Shown here one piece after another: positions 8,541-17,722 of a stretch of 64,000 nt of DNA (its first letter is position 1; every line of letters begins with the position of its first letter). The stretch is taken from the NCBI GenBank assembly GCA_044228435.1, contig JBGAUW010000019.1, positions 1-64,000 on the forward strand, read 5' to 3'. This stretch comes from Bog-950 sp044228435 (GTDB lineage Bacteria; Bacteroidota; Bacteroidia; Chitinophagales; LD1). Made by a program: the position numbers and the translations under genes. The notes under the pieces were generated by a model, which saw only the letters and a program-made list of their open reading frames with translations, made no database searches and was not told where the DNA came from.

Positions 8541-8975
8541 TTAATACTTAGGCGAACCATCATCATTCTTCAAAAAGGGCTTGTGAACACTTGTGCGATC
8601 GGCAAAGTGGTGAGCTGTATCGCGTAGTGCATAATCAATCCAAATAGCATCGTTGGAAACATCCACTGTTACAGCACCTGCGCAATTTAATCCGCTAAAA
8701 CTGGCCAGCACCACATATATTGTTGAATCTACTATTATACGGCGTTCCTCTATCATCATCTTTATAAACGGCTCGTATTCCTCTTTCATCAGGTTGGCCA
8801 TACGGCGTTCCACAATGTGATTGGTAAGAAAACCTACATCGGATGGTAACCGGTTGTTGTATTGCAGTAAAAAAGCCAGTTCGCCTTTGGGCGCACTGGC
8901 TTTAATTTCTTTGGGCTGCTGGTTACAAGCCACCAAGGTTAACGCACAAAAGATTAAGATTTGAATCTTCCTCAT
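8541..8975 (-). CDS. Putative lipoprotein, unknown function
   Basis: I start at 8975 because the protein then begins with a short basic signal and lipobox (MRKIQILIFCALTLVACNQQ); the longer frame to 9050 adds 25 residues without sense. The mature part of about 125 residues has no motif I recognise. It ends with an acidic PFLKNDDGSPKY tail. It follows the deoxyhypusine-synthase-like gene on the same strand with about 80 bp between, so co-transcription is possible. Confidence 0.7.
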   Translation of the reverse strand: MRKIQILIFCALTLVACNQQPKEIKASAPKGELAFLLQYNNRLPSDVGFLTNHIVERRMANLMKEEYEPFIKMMIEERRIIVDSTIYVVLASFSGLNCAGAVTVDVSNDAIWIDYALRDTAHHFADRTSVHKPFLKNDDGSPKY

Positions 8976-9057
8976 ACATGAACACTTGAACAAGTTAACA
9001 CCTAAACACAATCTACGTGCACACATGAACACGTGCACACGTTTACACAACGGTATT

Positions 9058-10029
9058 TTACCAATTCAATAAGTAGGCAAAAATAAGTGGAGCCACAATG
9101 GTAGCATCGCTTTCTACTATAAACTTAGGGGTATTAATATCCAGTTTACCCCAGGTAATTTTTTCGTTAGGCACTGCACCCGAATAAGAACCGTATGATG
9201 TAGTAGAGTCAGATATTTGGCAGAAGTAGCTCCAAAAAGGAACATCGGTCCACTCTAAATCCTGGTACATCATCGGCACTACGCAAATTGGGAAATCGCC
9301 GGCGATACCACCACCAATCTGGAAGAAACCAACGCCTTTTCCACCGCTGTTTTTGCGGTACCAATCGCTTAGCCAAATCATATACTCAATACCACTTTTC
9401 ATAGTGGTAGGCTTTATTTCCCCTTTAATGCAGTAAGATGCGAAGATGTTGCCCATGGTACTATCCTCCCAACCCGGGCAAATGATAGGTAAATTCTTTT
9501 CGGCTGCCGCAATCATCCAGCTGTGCTTAGGGTCAATTTCATAGTATTGCTCCAGCACACCGCTCAAAATCATTTTATACATAAACTCGTGGGGCAGGTA
9601 GCGCTCGCCTTTATCGTCGGCTTCTTTCCATAGCTTGTGTATGTGCTTTTGCAAACGGCGGAAAGCTTCCTCCTCGGGTATACAAGTATCGGTTACACGG
9701 TTAAAACCGTTTTCTAAAAGGTCCCACTCTTCTTTAGGCGAAAGGTCGCGGTAGTTAGGCACACGCTTGTAATGCGTGTGGGCCACCAGGTTCATCAAAT
9801 CCTCTTCCAGGTTAGCGCCGGTGCACGAAATTATCTGCACTTTATCCTGACGTATCATCTCGGCTAACGATATTCCCAATTCGGCGGTGCTCATAGCGCC
9901 GGCCAGTGTAATCATCATTTTACCACCTTCGGCTAAATGCGTTTCGTAACCTTTGGCGGCATCTACCAGTGCGGCAGAGTTAAAGTGACGGTAATGGTGG
10001 GTAATAAAATCGCGAATAGGAGTTGCCAT
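9058..10029 (-). CDS. Deoxyhypusine synthase-like protein
   Basis: The 323 residues follow the DHS family: TLAGAMSTAELGISLAEMIR, ISCTGANLEEDLMNL (NAD-binding region), ICPGWEDSTMGNIF, FFQIGGGIAGDF and the C-terminal ITWGKLD block where eukaryotic DHS carries its catalytic Lys (WGK). Eukaryotic and archaeal DHS moves the aminobutyl group of spermidine to eIF5A; bacteria have no eIF5A. Bacterial homologues are usually thought to make homospermidine or related polyamines. So the fold and the spermidine/NAD chemistry are well supported, but the acceptor is not. Confidence 0.85.
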   Translation of the reverse strand: MATPIRDFITHHYRHFNSAALVDAAKGYETHLAEGGKMMITLAGAMSTAELGISLAEMIRQDKVQIISCTGANLEEDLMNLVAHTHYKRVPNYRDLSPKEEWDLLENGFNRVTDTCIPEEEAFRRLQKHIHKLWKEADDKGERYLPHEFMYKMILSGVLEQYYEIDPKHSWMIAAAEKNLPIICPGWEDSTMGNIFASYCIKGEIKPTTMKSGIEYMIWLSDWYRKNSGGKGVGFFQIGGGIAGDFPICVVPMMYQDLEWTDVPFWSYFCQISDSTTSYGSYSGAVPNEKITWGKLDINTPKFIVESDATIVAPLIFAYLLNW

Positions 10030-10149
10030 AATTGTAATAGTAAATGGTGAATAATAAATCAGCGCGAAAATCTAATTTTTTTGATAACCGCCAACTGTAA
10101 AGTGTAAACAGTAATCTTCTATATTAGCCCCCGATAAAACACCCCTACT

Positions 10150-10764
10150 ATGTATACAGGTTTACTGCACAGCCATAAATTATTCGTTCTTCTGTTTTTA
10201 ATCCACTACGTGGTAAAACTGATATTGCTGCTAATGAGCCGCCACGAGCAACTGGCCAAATACTCTAAGGCTACACGCATACCCGAAATGATTTTAAGCT
10301 TCGGCTTTTTAGCTACGGGTATAGGCATGTTGGTTAACACATCGTTTACTACCCTGCTAATTATAAAACTGGTATGTGTTTTTGCCTCTATTCCATTAGC
10401 TATTATTGGTTTTAAGAAAGGAAATAAGGTGCTTGCTTTTGTAGCCGTATTTTTAATTATAATGAGCTACGGGCTTGCCGAAATGAATAAGAAGGCTAAA
10501 ACAGGCCCTAAGGTAGATACTTCAGCAATCAGCGACCCTATTGAAGCCGGTAAACTTATTTATACTAATAGTTGCGCTACCTGCCACGGTGCCGATGGTA
10601 AGCTTGGCTTAAACGGAGCAAAAGACTTATCGGTAACCCAACTTAGCGCCGAAGACCAAAAAACTATTATACGCAATGGCAAGAACGCCATGCCGGGTTA
10701 CAAAGATTTAACCGATGAGCAACTGGATGCTGTAGTGCAATTTATTGGCACCTTAAAGCAATAG
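10150..10764 (+). CDS. SirB-like membrane protein fused to cytochrome c
   Basis: Residues 1-120 form about four membrane segments like the SirB family (LLHSHKLFVLLFLIHYVVKLILLLM). The last 80 residues are a class I cytochrome c domain with one haem site, CATCH, and the axial Met in NAMPGYKDLT. The haem domain should lie on the periplasmic side. The fusion suggests a membrane-tethered electron carrier. Start ATG 10150 follows the divergent deoxyhypusine-synthase-like gene. Confidence 0.85.
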   Translation: MYTGLLHSHKLFVLLFLIHYVVKLILLLMSRHEQLAKYSKATRIPEMILSFGFLATGIGMLVNTSFTTLLIIKLVCVFASIPLAIIGFKKGNKVLAFVAVFLIIMSYGLAEMNKKAKTGPKVDTSAISDPIEAGKLIYTNSCATCHGADGKLGLNGAKDLSVTQLSAEDQKTIIRNGKNAMPGYKDLTDEQLDAVVQFIGTLKQ

Positions 10765-10972
10765 CTGATACAATCACTGCATTTCTGCCTATTACCGATT
10801 TTCCTCTTTACGGGCACTCATTTCCCCATTGAAGCGAGGTTGAAAAGGCCTGCGCAATAAGCCCGTAACAAACTATAAATCAATTTACTAATAGCAAACT
10901 ACAGGTTCAATTTCACCTGTTGGCTTTAGTTTGGACTGTAAACACATAGGATTATTAACTAAACAATGTGTT

Positions 10973-11761
10973 ATGAGTAACGATAGTAAGAAAATGATTT
11001 TTAGATATTTTGTTTTGATAGCTGTGCTGCTGAATGTGGGGTTTAACTACCTGTATAACTACCTGCCTGTTATGCATAAAAACATTGGAGAGGTGAGTGC
11101 TGAGTATAAAAATTTATTTACCCCGGCATCGTTCGCTTTTGCTATTTGGGGGCTTATATACCTGGCATTTATAGTTTACGCAGTGTATCAACTACTGCCT
11201 AAAACGCGGGATAAAATTCTTTATAACCGCCTTGTAGGGCCCATGATTTTTACCAACCTGCTAAGCATAGCCTGGATAATTACATACACCACCAACATGA
11301 TTGGCTTAAGCGTGGTTATAATGGGTGCCATACTTATAAACGCTATTACCATGTTTACCCTGGTGCGCAGCCGTATACGCGATTGCGAATACACGCCCTG
11401 GCTAACTGTACCCTTTAGCCTTTACGCGGGATGGATAACAGTAGCTTCTATTGCCAATATAACCCAATGGCTGGTAGCGCTGGGGTGGAGCCAGAGCATG
11501 GATTTTGAGCGTATATCGGCACTGGTGTTAATAGTAATTAGCGCAGGTATAGGCGTAACCGTTAGCTATAAACACCGCGATTGGATATACCCGGCAGTTA
11601 TATCATGGGCGCTTATAGCTATTGGAATTGCAGATAAAACAGAAGAGTTTGTAGTTGGGGTAACAAGTCTGGTAGCGGGGGTATTAGTGGGTACATGGTC
11701 GGCAGGTTATGCGGCTTATCGCATCCGGTTATATGCTTCTAATCCAATGAGCACTAATTAA
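10973..11761 (+). CDS. TspO/MBR-related multi-pass membrane protein
   Basis: Starting at the ATG at 10973 gives a compact 262-residue protein. It has about seven hydrophobic segments and a FTPASFAFAIWGLIYLAF motif, a conserved feature of tryptophan-rich TspO/MBR-like proteins. TspO proteins bind porphyrins and affect stress signalling; whether this longer relative does so is not known. The alternative start at 10931 adds 14 residues (MDCKHIGLLTKQCV) without a clear ribosome binding site. Confidence 0.7.
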   Translation: MSNDSKKMIFRYFVLIAVLLNVGFNYLYNYLPVMHKNIGEVSAEYKNLFTPASFAFAIWGLIYLAFIVYAVYQLLPKTRDKILYNRLVGPMIFTNLLSIAWIITYTTNMIGLSVVIMGAILINAITMFTLVRSRIRDCEYTPWLTVPFSLYAGWITVASIANITQWLVALGWSQSMDFERISALVLIVISAGIGVTVSYKHRDWIYPAVISWALIAIGIADKTEEFVVGVTSLVAGVLVGTWSAGYAAYRIRLYASNPMSTN

Positions 11762-11780
11762 AAGATGTAGTTACCCTCAA

Positions 11781-12290
11781 CTACTCTTTATTCCTTAGCT
11801 GACGGATAAGGCCTAATTGAGTAAGCAATTTACCTTCTTCTAAATAGCCCCAATGCTCAACAGCCTTTCCGTTTCTATAACGGATAACATCAACCCCACT
11901 TACTTTTATTTTTTTACCCGTAGGTTTAAGGCCATAAATTTTACCCTTATGGGTTCCGGTAATAGTAAACTGGGTAGTTACCATATCGCCTTCGGCCACC
12001 ATAAAGTGTATAGTTATACTGGCATCCGGAAAACCTTCAAAGTAATCGGCAAATTCTCGTTTAAGCCCTTTGCGGTTGGGCGGGTAATGAACATCTGTTT
12101 GATGCTCCACATACTCAGGCCCAACCACTGAGTCTATCATTGCAATGTTGTGCTTATTAAAAACTTCATCGTAAAAAAAACGGGTTATTACTTTATTCTT
12201 TTCAATGGTTAATGTATCGGAATTTCTGGCCGTAAAGGCAGTAGTAATAAGCCCTACAAAAGCTATAAACAACAGAACTCTTCTTTTCAT
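11781..12290 (-). CDS. SnoaL-like / ester cyclase family protein with signal peptide
   Basis: The first about 20 residues (MKRRVLLFIAFVGLITTAFTA) are a signal peptide, so the protein is exported. The rest matches the SnoaL-like fold: FYDEVFNKHNIAMIDSVVGPEYVEHQ, a DYFEGFPDASITIHFMVAEGDMVTTQFTITGTHKG core, then VSGVDVIRYRNGKAVEHWGYLE. The family is NTF2-like and includes polyketide cyclases, but most exported members have no known substrate. It ends 19 bp from the convergent upstream gene. Confidence 0.85.
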   Translation of the reverse strand: MKRRVLLFIAFVGLITTAFTARNSDTLTIEKNKVITRFFYDEVFNKHNIAMIDSVVGPEYVEHQTDVHYPPNRKGLKREFADYFEGFPDASITIHFMVAEGDMVTTQFTITGTHKGKIYGLKPTGKKIKVSGVDVIRYRNGKAVEHWGYLEEGKLLTQLGLIRQLRNKE

Positions 12291-12475
12291 TTTTTAATCT
12301 TTCTGCCTGCCTGCAAAACCAGTGCCTTTTGCAATGCTTATTACCTCAACAAAGGAAATTAGATTCCCGCTGTGCCTGATAATGTGCAACGCCTTGCTCA
12401 TTAAAGTGACGCATTGCATTAAAATATTATAAAAGAAGGGGTACATAATTAGCCAGTTACCAGTAAATACTTTTT

Positions 12476-13126
12476 ATGCGCTGGCCGTTTATAATTTTAG
12501 TAGCTGTGGTTGTGCTAATTTTTAGCTCATGCAGTTTGGGTTTTGTGACCTCTACAACTTATAACCGGTATGTTAACCAAGGGCCTTACGATGTAATTAT
12601 AGTTCCCGGTATACCTTACGACACCGGCCGCCCATCTGATTTATTTCGTGCCCGTATGTATTGGGCCAAACAACTTTACGATAAAGGCATAGCCAAAAAC
12701 ATAATTTTTTCGGGTGCAGCTGTGCATACACCTTATATAGAAAGCAAAGTAATGAAGTTATACGCCGATGCTATGGGCATACCACCTGCGCATACTTTTA
12801 TAGAGGTACGGGCAACACACAGCAACGAAAACGTTTTTTACGGTTACCGGATGGCCCGGGAACTCGGATTTAAAAAGATAGCCCTGGCTACCGATCCTTA
12901 TCAATCATTCATGTATGGAGTGTTTAGCAAGGTATATGCGACGGATTTAGGCCGCTTACCCGCCAGCATGGACTCAATAAAAGCTTATGCAATGAGGTGT
13001 GCCGATATTAAAATAGATCCCAGCCAAGCCTTTATTAAAGATTTTAAACCGGTGGAAAAGGCAAGGGGAAATTCACTTAAGGCCAGCTTTGGCCGCTTAC
13101 CCGGGTTTGAGGAAGAAGTGCAATAG
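12476..13126 (+). CDS. YdcF/ElyC-like DUF218 protein
   Basis: The N-terminal hydrophobic stretch (WPFIILVAVVVLIFSSCS) anchors or exports the protein. The DUF218 domain follows: YDVIIVPGIPYD, RARMYWAKQLYDKGIAKNIIFSGAAVHTPYIESKVM, IEVRATHSNENVFYG and KIALATDPYQSF. This family includes SanA, ElyC and YdcF, which act in envelope integrity. A Cys in FSSCSLG could be lipidated. Confidence 0.85.
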   Translation: MRWPFIILVAVVVLIFSSCSLGFVTSTTYNRYVNQGPYDVIIVPGIPYDTGRPSDLFRARMYWAKQLYDKGIAKNIIFSGAAVHTPYIESKVMKLYADAMGIPPAHTFIEVRATHSNENVFYGYRMARELGFKKIALATDPYQSFMYGVFSKVYATDLGRLPASMDSIKAYAMRCADIKIDPSQAFIKDFKPVEKARGNSLKASFGRLPGFEEEVQ

Positions 13127-13223
13127 CAAGTGGTAAATTTTCCACTTATAAGGAAAAATATTACCTACTAATCCTGCCAAAATCATTAAAAACCAATGGC
13201 ACGCAGGTTGTAATATATAAGTA

Positions 13224-13388
13224 ATGATACCTGGCGAAAAAGATAAACCGTATAAAGAAGAAACCCCTGATTACAATGCGGAGGGGGCGGTTAATAATGA
13301 ACTTAAGCCAGCTGATAAGGACGAGAGTAGCCGAGATGAAGAACAGCCTGAAACCGGACTTGATATTGAAAGTATAATAATGGGTTAG
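13224..13388 (+). CDS. Small acidic disordered protein (54 aa)
   Basis: The frame encodes 54 residues, mostly Glu, Asp, Lys, Pro and Asn, with no hydrophobic core (MIPGEKDKPYKEETPDYN ... GLDIESIIMG). It starts at an ATG after a purine-rich leader and stands alone between the DUF218 and CHAD genes. Its composition resembles the small hydrophilic proteins at 14310, 18051 and 20804. I do not recognise a function. Confidence 0.5.
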   Translation: MIPGEKDKPYKEETPDYNAEGAVNNELKPADKDESSRDEEQPETGLDIESIIMG

Positions 13389-13500
13389 TAAAATATTAAA
13401 TAAAGATTCTCTCTTAATTGGAGGCGGGGTTAGTGGGTGACCTCGCCTTCTTCTTTTTTGCTAACTTTAAACACCACAGTTTAGTATTAAATAGTTAGCC

Positions 13501-14241
13501 ATGCCCTCTGCCAAAGTTCAAAAGCAATACCTCCAAACCCGGATTACCAAAGCCATCTATCATCTTCAGCTGTTTTGTAAAAAAGAGAGTGTGGAGCAAC
13601 TGCACCGGTTAAGGGTAGAACTTAAGAAGGTAAAATCGCTGCTTAGATTTAGTGATGATTGCACTGCAAACAAACTAAAGAAACAATTAAAGCTACTGCA
13701 GGAGATATTTAAGCATGCCGGAAAAATCAGAAGTGCACATATTCACCTGGAACTTACAAATCCGCCGACCAGTAAAAAGTTTAGAATAAATCAATCTGCT
13801 GATAAAAAAATAGAGTGGCAGAAATTTTCGGCTAATTGTGATTTATATATAGCGCACCTGTTAAAAGTGCAAAGCATTGCCATGGAACGCATACAACACA
13901 TTGCAGGCAAAAGAGCGGATAGATGGTACAAACAGCAAATAAAAAAAACCGCTAAGCTATTAGCAAATGAAGATGGCCTGCACGATGCACGAAAACGCAT
14001 TAAGCGATTACTGCATATAACTGAGGTGCACAACCCAAACCCGGTGTTAAACAAGCCTTATTTAAAAAAACTGGAAAGTTATATAGGCAAATGGCATGAT
14101 GTAATTGAAACTACCGGTGAGTTACAACAACAAAAAGCATTAAGCAGTAAGCTAAAAATTGCCTTGAGCGAAAAACAGAAAAAGCTGGAAAACTTAATAA
14201 GAAAGCAGTCGATTGACTTTGATGCGAAGGCAAAAAAATAG
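13501..14241 (+). CDS. CHAD domain protein
   Basis: CHAD domains are helical bundles rich in conserved His and basic residues that bind polyphosphate. Here VEQLHRLRVELKKVKSLLRF near residue 33 and GLHDARKRIKRLLHI near residue 158 are the two typical basic repeats. The 246-residue length is normal for a stand-alone CHAD protein. No CYTH phosphatase domain is attached. The neighbourhood of small stress-type proteins fits a stress or polyphosphate-granule role, which is inference. Confidence 0.85.
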   Translation: MPSAKVQKQYLQTRITKAIYHLQLFCKKESVEQLHRLRVELKKVKSLLRFSDDCTANKLKKQLKLLQEIFKHAGKIRSAHIHLELTNPPTSKKFRINQSADKKIEWQKFSANCDLYIAHLLKVQSIAMERIQHIAGKRADRWYKQQIKKTAKLLANEDGLHDARKRIKRLLHITEVHNPNPVLNKPYLKKLESYIGKWHDVIETTGELQQQKALSSKLKIALSEKQKKLENLIRKQSIDFDAKAKK

Positions 14242-14262
14242 GGCGCGATTAAAACCGCGCCC
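14241..14262 (-). terminator. Terminator downstream of the minus-strand acidic gene
   Basis: GGGCGCG and CGCGCCC form a 7-bp GC stem around an 8-nt loop. On the minus strand it is followed by a T-run (the A-run at 14232-14238). It overlaps the last base of the CHAD stop codon and may act both ways. Confidence 0.65.
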
Positions 14263-14309
14263 GTTAATGAAAGGATTATCGCAGATTGCTCCGCTCCCCT
14301 TTCAAAATT

Positions 14310-14636
14310 TTATACTGCATTCGAATTATCATCATCAATTCCTGGCTCAAACTCCTTTCCTTGTTTTGCAACGTGGTCCGGGTCTTCACTTAAGGGCTTT
14401 CGTTTTTGAGGGTCTCGTTCTGTATCACCCTCACGTTCGTTTTGAGTTTTCTGTTCGAAATCTACACTTTCCGGATTTTGTTCAGGGGCCAATTCGTCTT
14501 TATCTCTATCAAAGTCTTCCATACGACTTTGCTCGCGATCTTGTTTCCCACTTCCACGTTCTGGGTTTTCCTGCTCATCTTTTTTAAATGGTACTGGCGG
14601 CATTTTACTGGTTTTATCGTTTTTCTCCGTTTTCAT
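14310..14636 (-). CDS. Hydrophilic disordered protein (108 aa)
   Basis: The protein is almost entirely charged (Glu, Asp, Lys, Arg, Gln, Pro) with no hydrophobic segment, so it should be disordered. It starts MKTEKNDKTSKMPPVPF and ends EPGIDDDNSNAV. It precedes a terminator and lies beside the Cys-rich protein gene on the same strand with 29 bp between. No function is recognised; a stress-induced hydrophilin is one guess. Confidence 0.6.
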   Translation of the reverse strand: MKTEKNDKTSKMPPVPFKKDEQENPERGSGKQDREQSRMEDFDRDKDELAPEQNPESVDFEQKTQNEREGDTERDPQKRKPLSEDPDHVAKQGKEFEPGIDDDNSNAV

Positions 14637-14665
14637 CTCACTATTATCAATAAAATATTATTCCA

Positions 14666-15010
14666 TTACACAATTGTGAGGGGAGCCAGAGAATTGCGGC
14701 ATTCTGCGGCACATTGCCTACATATTTCCGCACACCGTTTACAATGCTCGTGGTGGTGCTTAGCGCATTCATCAGCGCAGGCATTGCACATATCAGCACA
14801 TAATTCTAAAACCTGACTAATTAAGGGGTTATTATTGGTAATAGCCGCCACGGTTAATTGGCATAAAGCAGCACAATCTTTATCCAGAAGAATACAGCGC
14901 ATGTGCTTTTGTAAATCTTTCTCCTGTAAGCAGGCGTTGGCACAATTAGTACATTCAATGGCGCAGCCAACACATAGCTGCATGCATTTTTGAAATCGCT
15001 CATCGCTCAT
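14666..15010 (-). CDS. Four-helix-bundle Cys-rich copper-binding-like protein (DUF326)
   Basis: The 114 residues carry many regularly spaced Cys in CxxxC/CxxxxC patterns (CMQLCVGCAIECTNCANAC; CADMCNACADECAKHHHEHCKRCAEICRQCAAEC). This is the DUF326/Csp pattern, where Cys lining a four-helix bundle bind many Cu(I) ions. There is no signal peptide, so it resembles the cytosolic copper storage type. Metal binding is inferred from the pattern. Confidence 0.88.
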   Translation of the reverse strand: MSDERFQKCMQLCVGCAIECTNCANACLQEKDLQKHMRCILLDKDCAALCQLTVAAITNNNPLISQVLELCADMCNACADECAKHHHEHCKRCAEICRQCAAECRNSLAPLTIV

Positions 15011-15074
15011 AATTCAAAAGTTTTATACTGCCGGTTAAACCATAACTGTGCCGTACTACTTACTATAGGAAAAT

Positions 15075-15854
15075 TTAAGCCGTTTTCTTTTTACCGCCCA
15101 GGCTTGCTTTAAGCATACTCATTAAATCATCGGCCGATTGTTTATGTACTACTTTAAGTTGCGGGCGCTTAGGCGTTTTACCGGTTTTAGCTTTTTGCTT
15201 AATTACCTTCATCAGTTTAGCGGTGTAAGTGTCTTTGTATTGTGCTATATCAAACTCTTCGGTTTGCTGATTGATGAGTTGATTAGCAATAGCCTGCTCT
15301 TTAGCTTTTGTTTTAGTAACGGGTGGTAATTTAAGGTCTTTTGTATCTCTAATCTCTTCCTCAAACCTTATACGGTTAAGCACAATTACATTTTTATACG
15401 GCTTTAAAATTGCCAGCCCTTCTTTATTGCGCATTACAAAACTGGTTACACCCACCTTACCGGTGGCAGCTAAAGCATCGCGCAAAATGCTATATGCTTT
15501 TACACCTTGTTTTTCGGGTTCCAGGTAGTAAGGCTGCTCGTAATAAATAGAATCTATTTGTGTTTCCTCTGCAAAGCTGAGAATATCGATGGTTTTTGTT
15601 TTTTCGGCATCGGCGCTTTCAAAGTCTTCTTTTTCCAGCACCACATATTTTCCGTTTAAATCAAAAGCACGCACTATACTGGCATAGGGCACCTCTTTGC
15701 CAGTGCTCTCGTTTACCCGTTTAAACTTAATATTGGAATTGTCCCGGCTATCGAGCATATCCAGGTCCAGTGTGCTATCCTGCACGGCACTGAAAATTTT
15801 TACGGGTATATTTATAAGGCCAAAATTAATTGAGCCGGTCCAGATTGGTCGCAT
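15075..15854 (-). CDS. ku: Ku protein, non-homologous end joining
   Basis: Bacterial Ku homodimers ring DNA ends and recruit LigD. The 259 residues start with the family signature MRPIWTGSINFGLINIPVKIFSA. The core has RVNESTGKEVPYASIVRAF, YYLEPEKQGVKAYSILRDAL and VTSFVMRNKEGLAILKP, and the C-terminus is basic (TGKTPKRPQLKVVHKQ...GGKKKTA). It lies downstream of the ligD gene on the same strand with 36 bp between, so the two form an operon. Confidence 0.96.
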   Translation of the reverse strand: MRPIWTGSINFGLINIPVKIFSAVQDSTLDLDMLDSRDNSNIKFKRVNESTGKEVPYASIVRAFDLNGKYVVLEKEDFESADAEKTKTIDILSFAEETQIDSIYYEQPYYLEPEKQGVKAYSILRDALAATGKVGVTSFVMRNKEGLAILKPYKNVIVLNRIRFEEEIRDTKDLKLPPVTKTKAKEQAIANQLINQQTEEFDIAQYKDTYTAKLMKVIKQKAKTGKTPKRPQLKVVHKQSADDLMSMLKASLGGKKKTA

Positions 15855-15890
15855 AGGAATTTTTATAGCAATTGCATAAAAATCCGTGCC

Positions 15891-17486
15891 CTATTCCAAT
15901 CCCTCGTAAATCCTTTTAATAGCTCTATCCAGATTAACCGGCTTACCAATTACCGGTTTCCATAAGTCGCCCTTCTTTTCTAAACGCTTTAATGTATTGT
16001 AAATGGTAAACTTAGATACATCCAGTTTCGCATTTACCTCGGTCCATTCCAAAGGAGTAGAAACGGTGGCTCCGGGTTTTGGCCTTACAGAGTATGGTGC
16101 GGCTAAGGTTTGTCCTCTTCTGTTTTGTAAAAAATCGAGATAAACCTTCTTCTTTCTTTTTGCCGGCATTCGCAGTATACTCGTTGTTTTAGGCAGAATT
16201 TCATTTACGTGAGTAGCCACTAACTGGGCAAAATTCTTAGCAATGTCATAATCGTATTTAGCCGCCAGCGGTACATAAATATGCAGGCCCGTAGACCCTG
16301 ATGTTTTACAATAACTATCTATATCCAGGGCTTCTAAAAACTTTCGGGTCTCTAAGGCAGCATTCACAACTTCGGTAAAAGAAATTTGCTCCGGATCTAA
16401 ATCAATAACCAGCCAATCGGGATTTTCGGGCGATTGTATCCTCGAGTTCCAGGGGTGCATTTCAATACAACCCAGGTTAGCCATATACAGCAGCGTTTCT
16501 TTATCATTGCATATCAGGTAATCAATATTTTTATTGTTCGATTCAGAATAAACTACTTCTGTATTTAACCATGCCGGAACCTTCTCTTTATCAATATCTT
16601 TCTGGTAAAAACCGGCATCTATAATTCCGTTAGGAAACCGGTGCAAAGATTGGGGCCGGTCTTTCAAATACGGCAGAATGACATCTGAAACTGTGGCATA
16701 GTAATTAACCAGTTCACCTTTTGTAATACCCTCTTTAGGCCAGTAAATTTTATTCTGATTGGTAAACTTTAAAATTTGCTTACCTACTTTCAATTCAAAA
16801 TCAGCAGCAGAATTTTCTGCAACCTCCCTCTTTGCATTTTCGCCTTTCAATTTTGTTTTCGTCTTTTCACTTTTCACTTTTGCTGTTAAGCCATTCTTCT
16901 CATTCGAATATTTTTTAGCCAGTGTTTCTAAGGTAACACGGCTTATTACCGATTTATCCTTCTTAGTTATATCTTCTTTGCTTACGTAGTCGTCCTTCTT
17001 TTTAATTAGCAGCCAGGCGTTCTCTTGCTTGCCATTTTTTATTTTAACCAAAGCAAATTCTCCTTTCAATTTTTTGCCATGCAGTATAAATTTAAGGTCG
17101 CCCTTTTTTAATGCCGCTAAAAGTTTTTTCTCCTGCTCTTTAATATCACCTCCTTCAGGCAGGCTATACGTTCCGTTATCCCAAACTATTACGTTGCCAC
17201 CTCCATAACTGCCTTCGGGTATGTTGCCCTCAAAATCTTTATAATCATAAGGATGGTCCTCCACCATCATGGCAAGGCGTTTGTCATCGGGGTTTAAACT
17301 GGGGCCTTTAGGTACGGCCCAACTCTTTAATACGCCCCCCATCTCCAACCGGAAATCGTAATGCAAATGCGAAGCATGGTGCTTTTGCACAGTAAAAATC
17401 AATTTGCCTTTGGTATCCTTAGTTTTTCCCTCCGGCTCGCTCGTTACTTTAAAGTTCCTTTTCTTTTTGTATTGGGTAAGTGCCAT
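15891..17486 (-). CDS. ligD: LigD-type end-joining enzyme: phosphoesterase plus polymerase, no ligase domain
   Basis: Residues about 20-165 are the 3'-phosphoesterase domain (FTVQKHHASHLHYDFRLEMG, SWAVPKGPSLNP, VEDHPYDYKDFEG, GSYGGGNVIVWD). A linker follows, and residues about 235-531 are the primase-polymerase domain (IYWPKEGITKGELVNYY, DRPQSLHRFPNGI, DLDPE, SGSTGLHIYVPL). The central ATP-dependent ligase domain of classical LigD, with its KxDG motif, is missing, and the length of 531 residues confirms it. Sealing would need a separate ligase, none of which lies in this window. It is upstream of ku. Confidence 0.93.
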   Translation of the reverse strand: MALTQYKKKRNFKVTSEPEGKTKDTKGKLIFTVQKHHASHLHYDFRLEMGGVLKSWAVPKGPSLNPDDKRLAMMVEDHPYDYKDFEGNIPEGSYGGGNVIVWDNGTYSLPEGGDIKEQEKKLLAALKKGDLKFILHGKKLKGEFALVKIKNGKQENAWLLIKKKDDYVSKEDITKKDKSVISRVTLETLAKKYSNEKNGLTAKVKSEKTKTKLKGENAKREVAENSAADFELKVGKQILKFTNQNKIYWPKEGITKGELVNYYATVSDVILPYLKDRPQSLHRFPNGIIDAGFYQKDIDKEKVPAWLNTEVVYSESNNKNIDYLICNDKETLLYMANLGCIEMHPWNSRIQSPENPDWLVIDLDPEQISFTEVVNAALETRKFLEALDIDSYCKTSGSTGLHIYVPLAAKYDYDIAKNFAQLVATHVNEILPKTTSILRMPAKRKKKVYLDFLQNRRGQTLAAPYSVRPKPGATVSTPLEWTEVNAKLDVSKFTIYNTLKRLEKKGDLWKPVIGKPVNLDRAIKRIYEGLE

Positions 17487-17722
17487 ATAGGTAAGTTTGG
17501 TTAATAAATATACCGGGCATTAACAAAGGTAGTGCCTTTTGTATAGAGTAGCTGCTCCAATAAACGTGCAAGTAATTCCGCAATAGCTTAAAGGTCAATT
17601 AAAAGCAGATGCCTATTGTTGCCCACCTATCTGCGTTTAACTTAAGGCATATTTTTTTAGCCTAAAGGGTAGGCTAAAAACATGGCAACCAACAACATTT
17701 TATAATTCTAAAACAAGAAAGC

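Noticed and set aside
10817..10867. Inverted pair TTACGGGC / GCCCGTAA between two backbone genes
   Set aside because: The arms are only 8 bp and 35 bp apart, too weak to call an RNA or a terminator.
14213..14816. Plus-strand frames over the acidic and Cys-rich genes
   Set aside because: They are antisense shadows with unlikely composition, and the minus-strand proteins show clear family patterns.
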